DNA of 7,549 bases, taken from Bacteroidota bacterium. Its GTDB lineage: Bacteria > Bacteroidota > Bacteroidia > Bacteroidales > Cfx3-03. Shown piece after piece: positions 1 to 5,255 of this stretch (within the stretch, counting starts at the first letter, position 1; each line of letters starts with the position of its first letter). The notes under the pieces were generated by a model, which was not told where the DNA came from, ran no database searches, and saw only the letters and a list, made by a program, of their open reading frames with translations. Made by a program: the position numbers and the translations under genes. The DNA is taken from NCBI GenBank assembly GCA_030706265.1, contig JAUZOX010000119.1:1-7549 (forward strand), written 5' to 3'.

Positions 1-579
1 GACAGGGACCAATTATATACCCTTTATATACACTTCATATACCAATATCCTAACCCTTTTCCGAAACTCTTTCATCAAGGTTCAAAAAGGGTCCTTTCTT
101 TTTGGGGTTGCACTTCATTTTTAAAGAAAGGGGCTTTAAGACATGCAAGTCCTCTGAGAACGTAAGCCATAGAGGGTAAGTCTGGACAAGCCAAGAACGC
201 ATAGCATTCAGGCCGGATCGGGGCCGGGCTTAAAGATACCGGCGAATCCCGGATTGCCTGCCTCTTTCGGGTGCTTAATATGGCCAATTTGGCCAGGGTG
301 GCTTCGCTATGCCGCTGATCAAACAGGCTGAAAAGTTTTTCAGCATAGGAACTGTGAAAATCCTCAACGGTATTTATTGAAGATATTCAAGACAGGCAGG
401 GGGTCGGTGCTTCAAAACAAGTCTGAAAAGGAAAGCTTAAAGCTCTCTGTAGAGTCTTTCAGCAGATCTAAAAATAATAACGAATGAACTATGAGTATCA
501 ATTCCCCATCCTCTTATTTTAAATCTAAAAAGGACTTTCAACCCTATATATATTTGTATTACACCCTAAAGATTCATCC
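1..579. other. Intergenic or unassigned region, no supported gene
   Basis: No gene is supported here. The first 60 bases are AT-rich with loosely repeated TATATAC strings. A 9-bp inverted repeat (CCTTTCTTT at 93-101, AAAGAAAGG at 123-131) has a 21-nt loop and no clean T-tract. A short dyad, GCTGAAAA/TTTTCAGC, sits at 327-344 with only 2 nt at its centre. A 70-codon minus-strand reading frame (75-287) has no recognisable domain, signal peptide or plausible leader and is rich in Arg and Pro. I treat it as probably non-coding, or at most an unknown small protein. The region lies downstream of the BNR protein gene and could hold its 3' end, but I see no convincing terminator. Confidence 0.5.
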
Positions 580-2091
580 TTAATGCTTCTCCATACCCTT
601 TGCCTTATACCGCAGGGGTGTTTCAAAATCCGATGTCATGGTTTGGGGGAGTTGGAAGACATTTCCGTCCCTGTCAGAAAAGTAAAGGTGGGATTGTGAG
701 AACTCCCTTCCGTTTCCATCGGCCCATAAGGCATAGAAGCCGGGTTGCGCCCCGACGGGGCGGCGGGCATAGGTGTGGTTATAGCGGCTGCCGTCGGTGA
801 GCTGTCTTGTCTTTTCCCAGCTCTTACCTTTATCCCTGCTGATCCACATGTCCATCTCGCCCCCCGTGTTGTAGGGTTGCGGCCCCATGGTGGTGGGGGC
901 AATGATTTTCCAGCTGCCGTCGGCTTCGATATAGATGGATCCCATGTCATAATTGTTGCCCGAGGTGGTAAAAGGGTGGATCTCCCACCGGGTGCCCGAC
1001 CACCAGGCGGTATGCCACTGCCGGGGTCCGTTTGCAGGCCCTGCCTCGGGGCCCTTGCTGGTGAGGTACAGGATCACGGGGTTGCCGCTTTCATCGAAGT
1101 TCACATCGCAGATATATACGTTGAGCCCCTCGGCGGCATAGTCGTGTACAAGCGCCGCGTTGGTGACGGCGGTCAAAGGCAGGCCGACAGGGTTGCCATT
1201 GACGGTCTTCCAGGTCTTCCCGAAATCGTCGGTCTGCAGGTAATAGAGATTGGTCCTGTAATCGAGTCCTGCCTTGACCTTCCGGTCCGGATGGTAGTTG
1301 AAGGAGGTGCCCACCCGTCGTCCCTGTTGTCCGCTGGTTTGATAGTGCCCTTGCTGGATATCGGCGAGGTCTTTCCACTCCGACCAGTGTATCCCGTCCT
1401 TACTGGTCATCCAGGCTATATCCCTGCAATTGGTCATGCCATTGATCAGCTTCTTGCGGTCATAATGGGTGAACAATCCCAGGAAACCGTCGCTGTCGGT
1501 ATAATACATCTGCAGGTAGGAGAAGTTGTTCATGAGGACTTCTTTGCCATTTACCATTTTGGTGGCAGGGACGTATTCGAACCTGGTGATGTCGTAAGGC
1601 TTCACGCTGCGGTGGATAAACGAGGGCCTTCCCGTTCCGTGGGAGGTGGAGAAGATCCAGATATATCCTTCACGGTCGACCTGGATTACAGGGTTGTCGT
1701 GGGCATCGTTGGTGGCCTTGTCCAGTACGATGGTGGGCCGGGGTACCTTGCCGGTGACGTGATCGAAATAGGATACTTCGTGGTAAAGGGTTTGTCCGGT
1801 TGAATCGGTTCCCCCGAAACAGAAAAAGGTCTTACGGACTCCGGGTACATATACCGAGAAGGGGTAATGATTGGAGGGATAGGTGCCCAGCCCCCCGCTG
1901 TATTTATAGAGGTATTCGCCACTGCCCTCTCCGCCCGAATCGATATGATACCATAGCCCCCGGTAGCCACTGTCGATCTCATTCATTAACCTGGCTTTCC
2001 CATAGACGTTACTGCCGGTTTGGGCGGATGCCGGAAGTGAGCAGAGGAGCGCTCCGGCACAGAGAATGTTATATAAGAAACGTTTAGACAT
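580..2091 (-). CDS. Secreted BNR_4-type beta-propeller protein, candidate polysaccharide lyase (PL24/PL25-like)
   Basis: A 503-residue protein. Seen: an N-terminal signal peptide (basic MSKR, hydrophobic 6-20, ASA-Q cleavage site near residue 23, no lipobox), so it is probably periplasmic or secreted. Asp-box motifs (S/T-x-D-x-G-x-S/T-W) occur at 287-294 (TDDFGKTW) and 418-425 (SRDKGKSW), with weaker ones near 230-236 and 471-478, which indicates a beta-propeller. The DAHDNPV stretch (129-135) and the His at 151 in TSHG resemble the BNR_4 group, which includes ulvan lyases PL24/PL25 and the rhamnosidase family GH145. His131, His151, Tyr196 and Arg212 are spaced like the catalytic set I recall for a PL25 lyase. 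Inference: it cleaves or binds an acidic, uronate-containing glycan. No SusC/SusD or other glycan genes are in view, so the substrate is unknown. The start is ATG at 2091, supported by the signal peptide; there is no Shine-Dalgarno. Family fold is fairly sure, enzyme class is not. Confidence 0.85.
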   Translation of the reverse strand: MSKRFLYNILCAGALLCSLPASAQTGSNVYGKARLMNEIDSGYRGLWYHIDSGGEGSGEYLYKYSGGLGTYPSNHYPFSVYVPGVRKTFFCFGGTDSTGQTLYHEVSYFDHVTGKVPRPTIVLDKATNDAHDNPVIQVDREGYIWIFSTSHGTGRPSFIHRSVKPYDITRFEYVPATKMVNGKEVLMNNFSYLQMYYTDSDGFLGLFTHYDRKKLINGMTNCRDIAWMTSKDGIHWSEWKDLADIQQGHYQTSGQQGRRVGTSFNYHPDRKVKAGLDYRTNLYYLQTDDFGKTWKTVNGNPVGLPLTAVTNAALVHDYAAEGLNVYICDVNFDESGNPVILYLTSKGPEAGPANGPRQWHTAWWSGTRWEIHPFTTSGNNYDMGSIYIEADGSWKIIAPTTMGPQPYNTGGEMDMWISRDKGKSWEKTRQLTDGSRYNHTYARRPVGAQPGFYALWADGNGREFSQSHLYFSDRDGNVFQLPQTMTSDFETPLRYKAKGMEKH

Positions 2092-2237
2092 GATGCTGGA
2101 TTTTATTCACGGTTGATGGACAATAGGATAAGGTTGAAACGAGCATAATTGAAAATCACAATCAACGATAAAAATTTTCAATGTGAGTTCCATAAGAGCT
2201 TTTTTTAAAAATTATTTTCGGATAAAACCCCCTATGA

Positions 2238-2264
2238 TTATTTTAGTCCGGGTTACCGCTGCAC
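2238..2264 (+). repeat. Decayed 5' half of the hairpin repeat
   Basis: The sequence TATTTTAGTCCGGGTTACCG and following bases resemble the 5' arm of the 48-bp hairpin (CATATTTGGTCCAAGTTACGG). It is closer still to the degenerate copy at 4011-4037. No matching 3' arm follows; palindrome A begins at 2271 instead. It is probably the remnant of a neighbouring copy, as expected if the elements are laid head to tail. The match is loose. Confidence 0.4.
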
Positions 2265-2270
2265 CCCGCA

Positions 2271-2380
2271 CGTCATTGCGGGCTTGAACCACAATCTCAT
2301 AACTCTGCAATACTTATAGAACTCCGTGATCGCATATTTGGTCCAAGTTACGGCTATCGCCTAAACTTGAACCAAATATG
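2271..2380 (+). repeat. Composite palindrome-hairpin repeat, copy A
   Basis: A slightly decayed 28-bp palindrome (2271-2298, with GAACCACAAT in place of GACCCGCAAT) is followed by a 34-bp spacer and the 48-bp hairpin (2333-2380). The hairpin arms are CATATTTGGTCCAAGTT and AACTTGAACCAAATATG, which pair over 17 bp with one mismatch; an inner GGC-TATC-GCC forms the tip. The copy lies between the divergently transcribed BNR gene and glycosyltransferase gene, 179 bp upstream of the former and 489 bp upstream of the latter. It resembles REP/MITE-like intergenic repeats in general form. No transposase is in the window. Confidence 0.85.
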
Positions 2381-2440
2381 CTTGCGCCTAAACTATAACC
2401 CAATATGCTATCGCCTAAACTTGGACCAAGAATGGTTGAA
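2360..2440 (+). repeat. 27-bp tandem repeat, 3 degenerate copies
   Basis: Three 27-bp units each begin with CCTAAACT: 2360-2386, 2387-2413 and 2414-2440. Unit 1 is the 3' arm of hairpin A plus CTTGCG; units 2 and 3 are progressively diverged (CCTAAACTATAACCCAATATG and so on). Two-unit versions follow the hairpin in other copies (3807-3860, 3913-3960, 7347-7393). The 3' part of the hairpin therefore seems to have been tandemly duplicated when the element formed, with an extra step here. Confidence 0.7.
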
Positions 2441-2474
2441 AGGGCAAATGTAGAAATTTTTGAGAAAGCCGGTT

Positions 2475-2502
2475 CCGGGATTGACTTTTTATCCCCGGTT
2501 TT
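2475..2502 (+). terminator. Weak terminator-like hairpin
   Basis: CCGGGAT (2475-2481) can pair with ATCCCCGG (2491-2498), with one bulged base and a 9-nt loop, followed by TTTT. In form it would end rightward transcripts, but no plus-strand gene lies upstream in the window, so its purpose is unclear. The stem is short and the T-tract minimal. It could be chance. Confidence 0.2.
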
Positions 2503-2676
2503 GATAAGATAGCCTTATAAGAAAGGTGTTATTGGTTGGCATAGTAATTGATGGTACGAGGTGTCTTCAGCGGTGAAACGGGGACCGGACATCGTGCTGG
2601 AAGGATTCAGTATTGTCGGGAAGGCGTGAAATACATTGTATATCAGTAGTATAACGACAAATGACGTTTTTTTTTG

Positions 2677-2684
2677 TATATTTG
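2677..2684 (+). promoter_or_regulatory. Candidate Bacteroidota -7 box (TATATTTG)
   Basis: TATATTTG matches the TAnnTTTG consensus of the primary Bacteroidota sigma factor exactly and is preceded by a run of nine T (2667-2675). No TTTG or TTG is found at the usual -33 spacing, which weakens the call. Transcription would start near 2690, about 180 nt before the glycosyltransferase ATG, and would run through a potential RNA rod at 2697-2805. Confidence 0.45.
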
Positions 2685-2689
2685 TGAAT

Positions 2690-2809
2690 TAAATCAGGGT
2701 AATCGTACCGGGGGGTTGAAAGAGGAATCTGCAGCCACCAGGCTAAACTGCATCAATTATAAATCAGCCGGTGGTGCAATTTCTGACCGTTGTTACCGTT
2801 ATCCCTTTT
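2690..2809 (+). ncRNA. Candidate structured small RNA or 5' leader
   Basis: The sequence can fold into one long interrupted hairpin, read by eye. Outer stem: GGGTAA-T-CG (2697-2705) with CG-TTA-T-CCC (2797-2805), eight pairs and one bulged T on each strand. Inward follow GGTT 2714-2717 / GACC 2785-2788, AGA 2721-2723 / TCT 2782-2784, AAT 2726-2728 / ATT 2779-2781, GCA 2731-2733 / TGC 2775-2777, CCACC 2735-2739 / GGTGG 2770-2774, and GGCT 2741-2744 / AGCC 2766-2769, with a 21-nt loop. The outer stem is followed directly by TTTT (2806-2809). With the TATATTTG box upstream this suggests either a discrete RNA of about 115 nt or a structured leader of the glycosyltransferase mRNA. The SRP RNA core motif is absent, and I recognise no known riboswitch. 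Confidence 0.3.
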
Positions 2810-2869
2810 AAAAATACCCTTTTGCGGGGGAGTAGATTACACTATCTTTAAATTATATTTATCATTTTC

Positions 2870-3628
2870 ATGACAGGAATATCCGCAGTTATCATCACAC
2901 TGAACGAAGAACAAAACATCGGCGACTGCATCGACTCCCTTATGGATGTGGCTGATGAAATCATTGTCGTCGATTCATGGTCTTCAGACCATACTCCTGC
3001 TATCTGTAAAGAAAAGGGCGTCCGCTTTTACCAATATACCTGGGAGGGGTATGGCGGAACCAAAAACTATGCAAACTCGCTTGCCACATTTCCGCTTATC
3101 CTTTCGGTAGATGCCGATGAGGTGGTCTCAAAGGAATTAAAGGAGTCTATCATTTTGGTGAAATCAAACCCACAGCATGATTTTTATAAGCTGAACCGGC
3201 GGACGAATTATTGCGGCCACTGGATGATGCATCTTTGGTATCCCGATGCCAAGATAAGGCTGTTTTTTAAGGATAAGGCGGCATGGGACGACGCTACGGT
3301 ACACGAAGAACTGAGGGTGTCCCCCGGGGGTAAGGTGGGGTATTTAAAGGGTGACTTATACCATTATACCTGCCGTTCGATAACCCAGCACATGAGAACG
3401 GTGCATAAATACACTTCCCTTAAGGCCATACAAGCCAATTCGGTAGGGAAAAAGGCTTCGCTGGTTAAGATTATCGTCGGACCGATATCCAAATTCTTCA
3501 GTGAATATTTGTTGAAAAAAGGTTTCCTGGATGGGTATTATGGCTTTATTGCATGCTGCATTTCGGCCATAGGGTCGTTTATCCAGTATGTTAAGCTGCA
3601 TGAACTGAATAATGGCAAGCCGATTTAG
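2870..3628 (+). CDS. Family 2 glycosyltransferase, WaaE/KdtX-like
   Basis: A 252-residue GT-A fold glycosyltransferase. Seen: the N-terminal nucleotide-binding strand ISAVIITLNEEQNI (4-17), EIIVVDSWSSDHT (30-42), and the metal/nucleotide-sugar motif DAD at 81-83 in LSVDADEVV. WDDATVHEEL (139-148) follows the usual acceptor-side pattern, with VHE typical of WaaE/KdtX-like proteins. A hydrophobic stretch near 221-240 may associate with the membrane. The length is normal for this subgroup. Known for the family: inverting transfer of a sugar from a nucleotide sugar, often to lipopolysaccharide core or other envelope glycans. Donor and acceptor cannot be told here. The ATG at 2870 precedes the first strand by three residues; there is no Shine-Dalgarno, as usual in Bacteroidota. 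It stands alone: the next plus-strand gene starts 703 bp further on, past a repeat field. Confidence 0.92.
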   Translation: MTGISAVIITLNEEQNIGDCIDSLMDVADEIIVVDSWSSDHTPAICKEKGVRFYQYTWEGYGGTKNYANSLATFPLILSVDADEVVSKELKESIILVKSNPQHDFYKLNRRTNYCGHWMMHLWYPDAKIRLFFKDKAAWDDATVHEELRVSPGGKVGYLKGDLYHYTCRSITQHMRTVHKYTSLKAIQANSVGKKASLVKIIVGPISKFFSEYLLKKGFLDGYYGFIACCISAIGSFIQYVKLHELNNGKPI

Positions 3629-3660
3629 AGGGGTGGTTTGATAGTTCGTACGGCGTTGCG

Positions 3661-3702
3661 GGTGCGTTGTATGTCATTGCTGGTGCGTTGTATGTCATTG
3701 CG
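3661..3702 (+). repeat. 21-bp tandem repeat, 2 copies
   Basis: Units GGTGCGTTGTATGTCATTGC(T) at 3661-3681 and 3682-3702 differ only at the boundary. A third, diverged half-unit (CCGTACGTCATTGCGGGC) runs into palindrome B. The repeat is built from the left arm of the palindrome (GTCATTGCGGG) plus a GTGCGTTGTA linker, so it looks like local slippage or recombination at the element edge. The same unit recurs at 7227-7268 and 7420-7440. Confidence 0.75.
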
Positions 3703-3718
3703 GGCTTTTCCCCCCGTA

Positions 3719-3827
3719 CGTCATTGCGGGCTTGACCCGCAATCTCCCAATTTCCAATCCTTATAAAAGTCCATAATCGCATATTTGGTCCAAGTTACGG
3801 CTATCGCCTAAACTTGAACCAAATATG
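3719..3827 (+). repeat. Composite palindrome-hairpin repeat, copy B
   Basis: An intact copy: palindrome at 3719-3746 (ATTGCGGG-CTTGA-CCCGCAAT core with 8-bp perfect arms), a 33-bp spacer ending in CCATAATCG, and the hairpin at 3780-3827, identical in sequence to copy A's hairpin. It lies 90 bp after the glycosyltransferase stop codon. It could act as a 3' stem on that mRNA, but no T-tract follows either stem, so a classical terminator role is not supported. Confidence 0.88.
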
Positions 3828-3860
3828 CTTGTGCCTAGACATGGATCGGGAATGGCTGAA

Positions 3861-3903
3861 TTGGCTTAAGCCAATAGCCAATAGCTAACTGCCAACAGCC
3901 ATT
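3861..3903 (-). repeat. Heptanucleotide array 1 with a central dyad
   Basis: A perfect 14-bp palindrome TTGGCTTAAGCCAA (3861-3874) opens a short array of 7-bp units reading CCAATAG, CCAATAG, CTAACTG, CCAACAG. On the minus strand these are TTGGCNN, the same unit as the long array at 7081-7206. The preceding GGCTGAA (3854-3860) is unit-like in the opposite orientation, so the dyad marks a reversal point. Confidence 0.7.
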
Positions 3904-3939
3904 TGGCTAACGCCTAAACTTGAACCAAATATGCTTACG
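3900..3939 (+). repeat. Internally deleted hairpin repeat copy
   Basis: CATTTGG (3900-3906) followed by CTAACGCCTAAAC and the intact 3' arm AACTTGAACCAAATATG (3917-3933) looks like the 48-bp hairpin with most of its 5' arm and half the tip missing. The segment 3913-3988 is almost identical to 7347-7422 (two differences in 76 bases by eye), including the tail GGGATAGTACTTTCGCC. That shows a longer conserved unit than the hairpin alone. Confidence 0.7.
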
Positions 3940-3976
3940 CCTAGACTTGGAACGGGATAGTACTTTCGCCATCAGT

Positions 3977-4004
3977 GAGATTGCGGGTCAAGCCCGCAAT
4001 GACG
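3977..4004 (-). repeat. 28-bp palindrome element, inverted copy
   Basis: The sequence starts GAGATTGCGGGTCAAGCCCG and ends CAATGACG, the exact reverse complement of the palindrome in copies B, C and D. It sits where the forward linker GAGATTGCGGGTGCG occurs at 7411-7425. The palindrome has thus been inverted, or has replaced that segment, relative to the neighbouring module. Confidence 0.85.
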
Positions 4005-4010
4005 AACAAG

Positions 4011-4060
4011 CATTTTTAGTACGAGTTACCGCTACGCTCAAACTTGAACCAAATATGCTT
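4011..4060 (+). repeat. Degenerate hairpin repeat copy
   Basis: CATTTTTAGTACGAGTTACC aligns with the 5' arm of the 48-bp hairpin with several changes, while the 3' arm (AACTTGAACCAAATATGCTT, 4041-4060) is unchanged. The 5' arm has therefore lost most of its pairing. The downstream 4041-4114 is a roughly 74-bp duplicate of 3811-3884 with about eight differences by eye. Confidence 0.7.
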
Positions 4061-4090
4061 TTGCCTAAACCCGGACCGGGAATGGCTGAA

Positions 4091-4154
4091 TTGCCTTAAG
4101 CCAACAGCCAACAGCCAATGGCCAACAGCATATTTAGGCCAACAGCCAACAGCC
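4091..4154 (-). repeat. Heptanucleotide array 2
   Basis: Units of CCAACAG, CCAACAG, CCAATGG, CCAACAG run from 4101, are interrupted by a 10-bp CATATTTAGG (a fragment of the hairpin arm), then resume with two more CCAACAG units. On the minus strand the unit is again TTGGCNN. It is preceded by GAATTGCCTTAAGCC, a one-base-damaged version of the dyad at array 1. A further diverged 27-mer, CCTAAACCTGGATCAGGAAT, follows at 4153. Confidence 0.7.
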
Positions 4155-4331
4155 TAAACCTGGATCAGGAATGGGGCCCGCATAAATGCTCTGCCGGAGC
4201 CAGTCGGGTTCATACGGTATCTTATATTGCAAAAAATCATTCTGATTTATCGGGGGATTGAAATATTAGTTTTAAATTGCACCCCTGCACCGGGTAAGCC
4301 GGTATACGAAATGATTCGAAATAATTCAGAC

Positions 4332-5255
4332 ATGAAAGGAGATTGGTTTGTAGTTGTTAATCCGAATGCGGGTAACGGGAAAGGGAAAACGGATTGGCTG
4401 CAAATTTCCATTTTACTGGATAAGGCCGGACTCACCCATACCAATGTCGTCACCGAACACAAGGGGCATGCGATCTCGCTTGTGCAGCGGTTCATCAATA
4501 TGGGGTTCAACCGCATCATCGTGGTGGGAGGGGACGGTACCCTGAACGAAGCGGTGAATGGCATACTGCGGCAACGACGGGTATATCCGCATGAGGTCGA
4601 ACTCGCCATGATCCCCGTTGGAACAGGCAACGATTGGGTCCGTACGCATCATATCCCCACCGATTATGCGCAGGCCATCGAGATCATCCGCAGGGGAAAC
4701 GTGGTCCGCCATGATGCGGCTTATGTGAATTACATGGTCGACGGTATTCCTAAAAAACGGTATTTCATCAACATGGCTGGGATGGGATTCGATGCCGCCG
4801 TGAACCTAAAGGTGAATGAGAAGCAGGGGCTGCTGCAGTCGACGCAGACGGCTTATTTCTACCATATCTTTACGACATTGCTTCAGCATTCCTGCTCCAG
4901 GGTAAGGCTTACGATGGACGGCAGGGTGTATGATACCGAGGTGTTCAGCATGGCCACCGGTATTTGTTGCTACAATGGAAGCGGGATGAAACAACTGCCC
5001 GAGGCCATATTTAACGACGGCCTGCTCGATGTTACCGTCATCGGGAAAGTCAGTAAATCAAAGATTGTGAAAAACGTCAAAAAACTTTATGACGGATCGT
5101 TTACCAGGTTAAAGGAGGTTGAGACCTTCAGGTGTAAGCACCTGATTGTGGAATCGGACCCTTTGTTCGGGATGGAGGCGGACGGTGAATCGCTCCCGCC
5201 ATCGGTTTACGAGATTCAGATCATGGAAGGGGCCTTGTCGGTATTGCTGCCGTGA
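4332..5255 (+). CDS. Diacylglycerol/lipid kinase family protein (YegS-like)
   Basis: A 307-residue protein from ATG at 4332. Seen: an N-terminal strand and loop FVVVNPNAGNGKG (6-18), the catalytic glycine-rich GGDGT at 66-70 followed by LNEAVNG, IPVGTGNDWVR (94-104), and EADGE at 282-286 near the C-terminus. All are hallmark motifs of the DAGK catalytic family. Known for the family: ATP-dependent phosphorylation of diacylglycerol or related lipids at the membrane; the exact lipid is unknown here. The frame is open back to a TTG at 4227, but that start would add 35 residues unlike the family before the first strand. An ATG at 4311 is also possible. A weak -7-like TAGTTTTA at 4267-4274 lies inside the longer frame and favours the shorter protein. 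Its stop codon directly abuts that of ispG on the other strand. Confidence 0.93.
   Translation: MKGDWFVVVNPNAGNGKGKTDWLQISILLDKAGLTHTNVVTEHKGHAISLVQRFINMGFNRIIVVGGDGTLNEAVNGILRQRRVYPHEVELAMIPVGTGNDWVRTHHIPTDYAQAIEIIRRGNVVRHDAAYVNYMVDGIPKKRYFINMAGMGFDAAVNLKVNEKQGLLQSTQTAYFYHIFTTLLQHSCSRVRLTMDGRVYDTEVFSMATGICCYNGSGMKQLPEAIFNDGLLDVTVIGKVSKSKIVKNVKKLYDGSFTRLKEVETFRCKHLIVESDPLFGMEADGESLPPSVYEIQIMEGALSVLLP

Noticed and set aside
745..1803. 352-codon plus-strand frame opposite the BNR gene
   Set aside because: It is a shadow of the minus-strand BNR_4 gene, which has a signal peptide and Asp boxes. The antisense product is a Val/Gly/Pro-rich string with no domain.
580..2091. Classical sialidase (GH33) identity for the BNR protein
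   Set aside because: Asp boxes alone are shared by many propellers. The N-terminal F/Y-R-I-P motif and the arginine triad pattern of sialidases are not evident, whereas the BNR_4 features are.
2551..2649. 32-residue plus-strand frame starting at ATG 2551
   Set aside because: Short, no recognisable motif, no ribosome-binding or promoter signal, and within the range expected by chance.
2690..2809. SRP RNA or 6S RNA identity for the structured segment
   Set aside because: The SRP core (GGTCAGG, GGAAGCAGCC) is absent and the loop is 21 nt. The length is shorter than typical 6S RNA, and I could not match a central bubble.
3591..3782. 63-codon minus-strand frame with an NAPAMTY repeat
   Set aside because: It is made of the 21-bp edge repeats and palindrome B and overlaps the end of the glycosyltransferase gene. 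No start signal or domain was seen.
3719..4154. CRISPR array
   Set aside because: The repeats are interspersed at irregular distances, contain long palindromes and heptad runs, and lack uniform unique spacers. No cas gene is present.
4227..4331. N-terminal extension of the lipid kinase from TTG at 4227
   Set aside because: The 35 extra residues do not resemble the family, the start codon is rare, and a promoter-like box lies inside. ATG 4332 gives the usual N-terminus.
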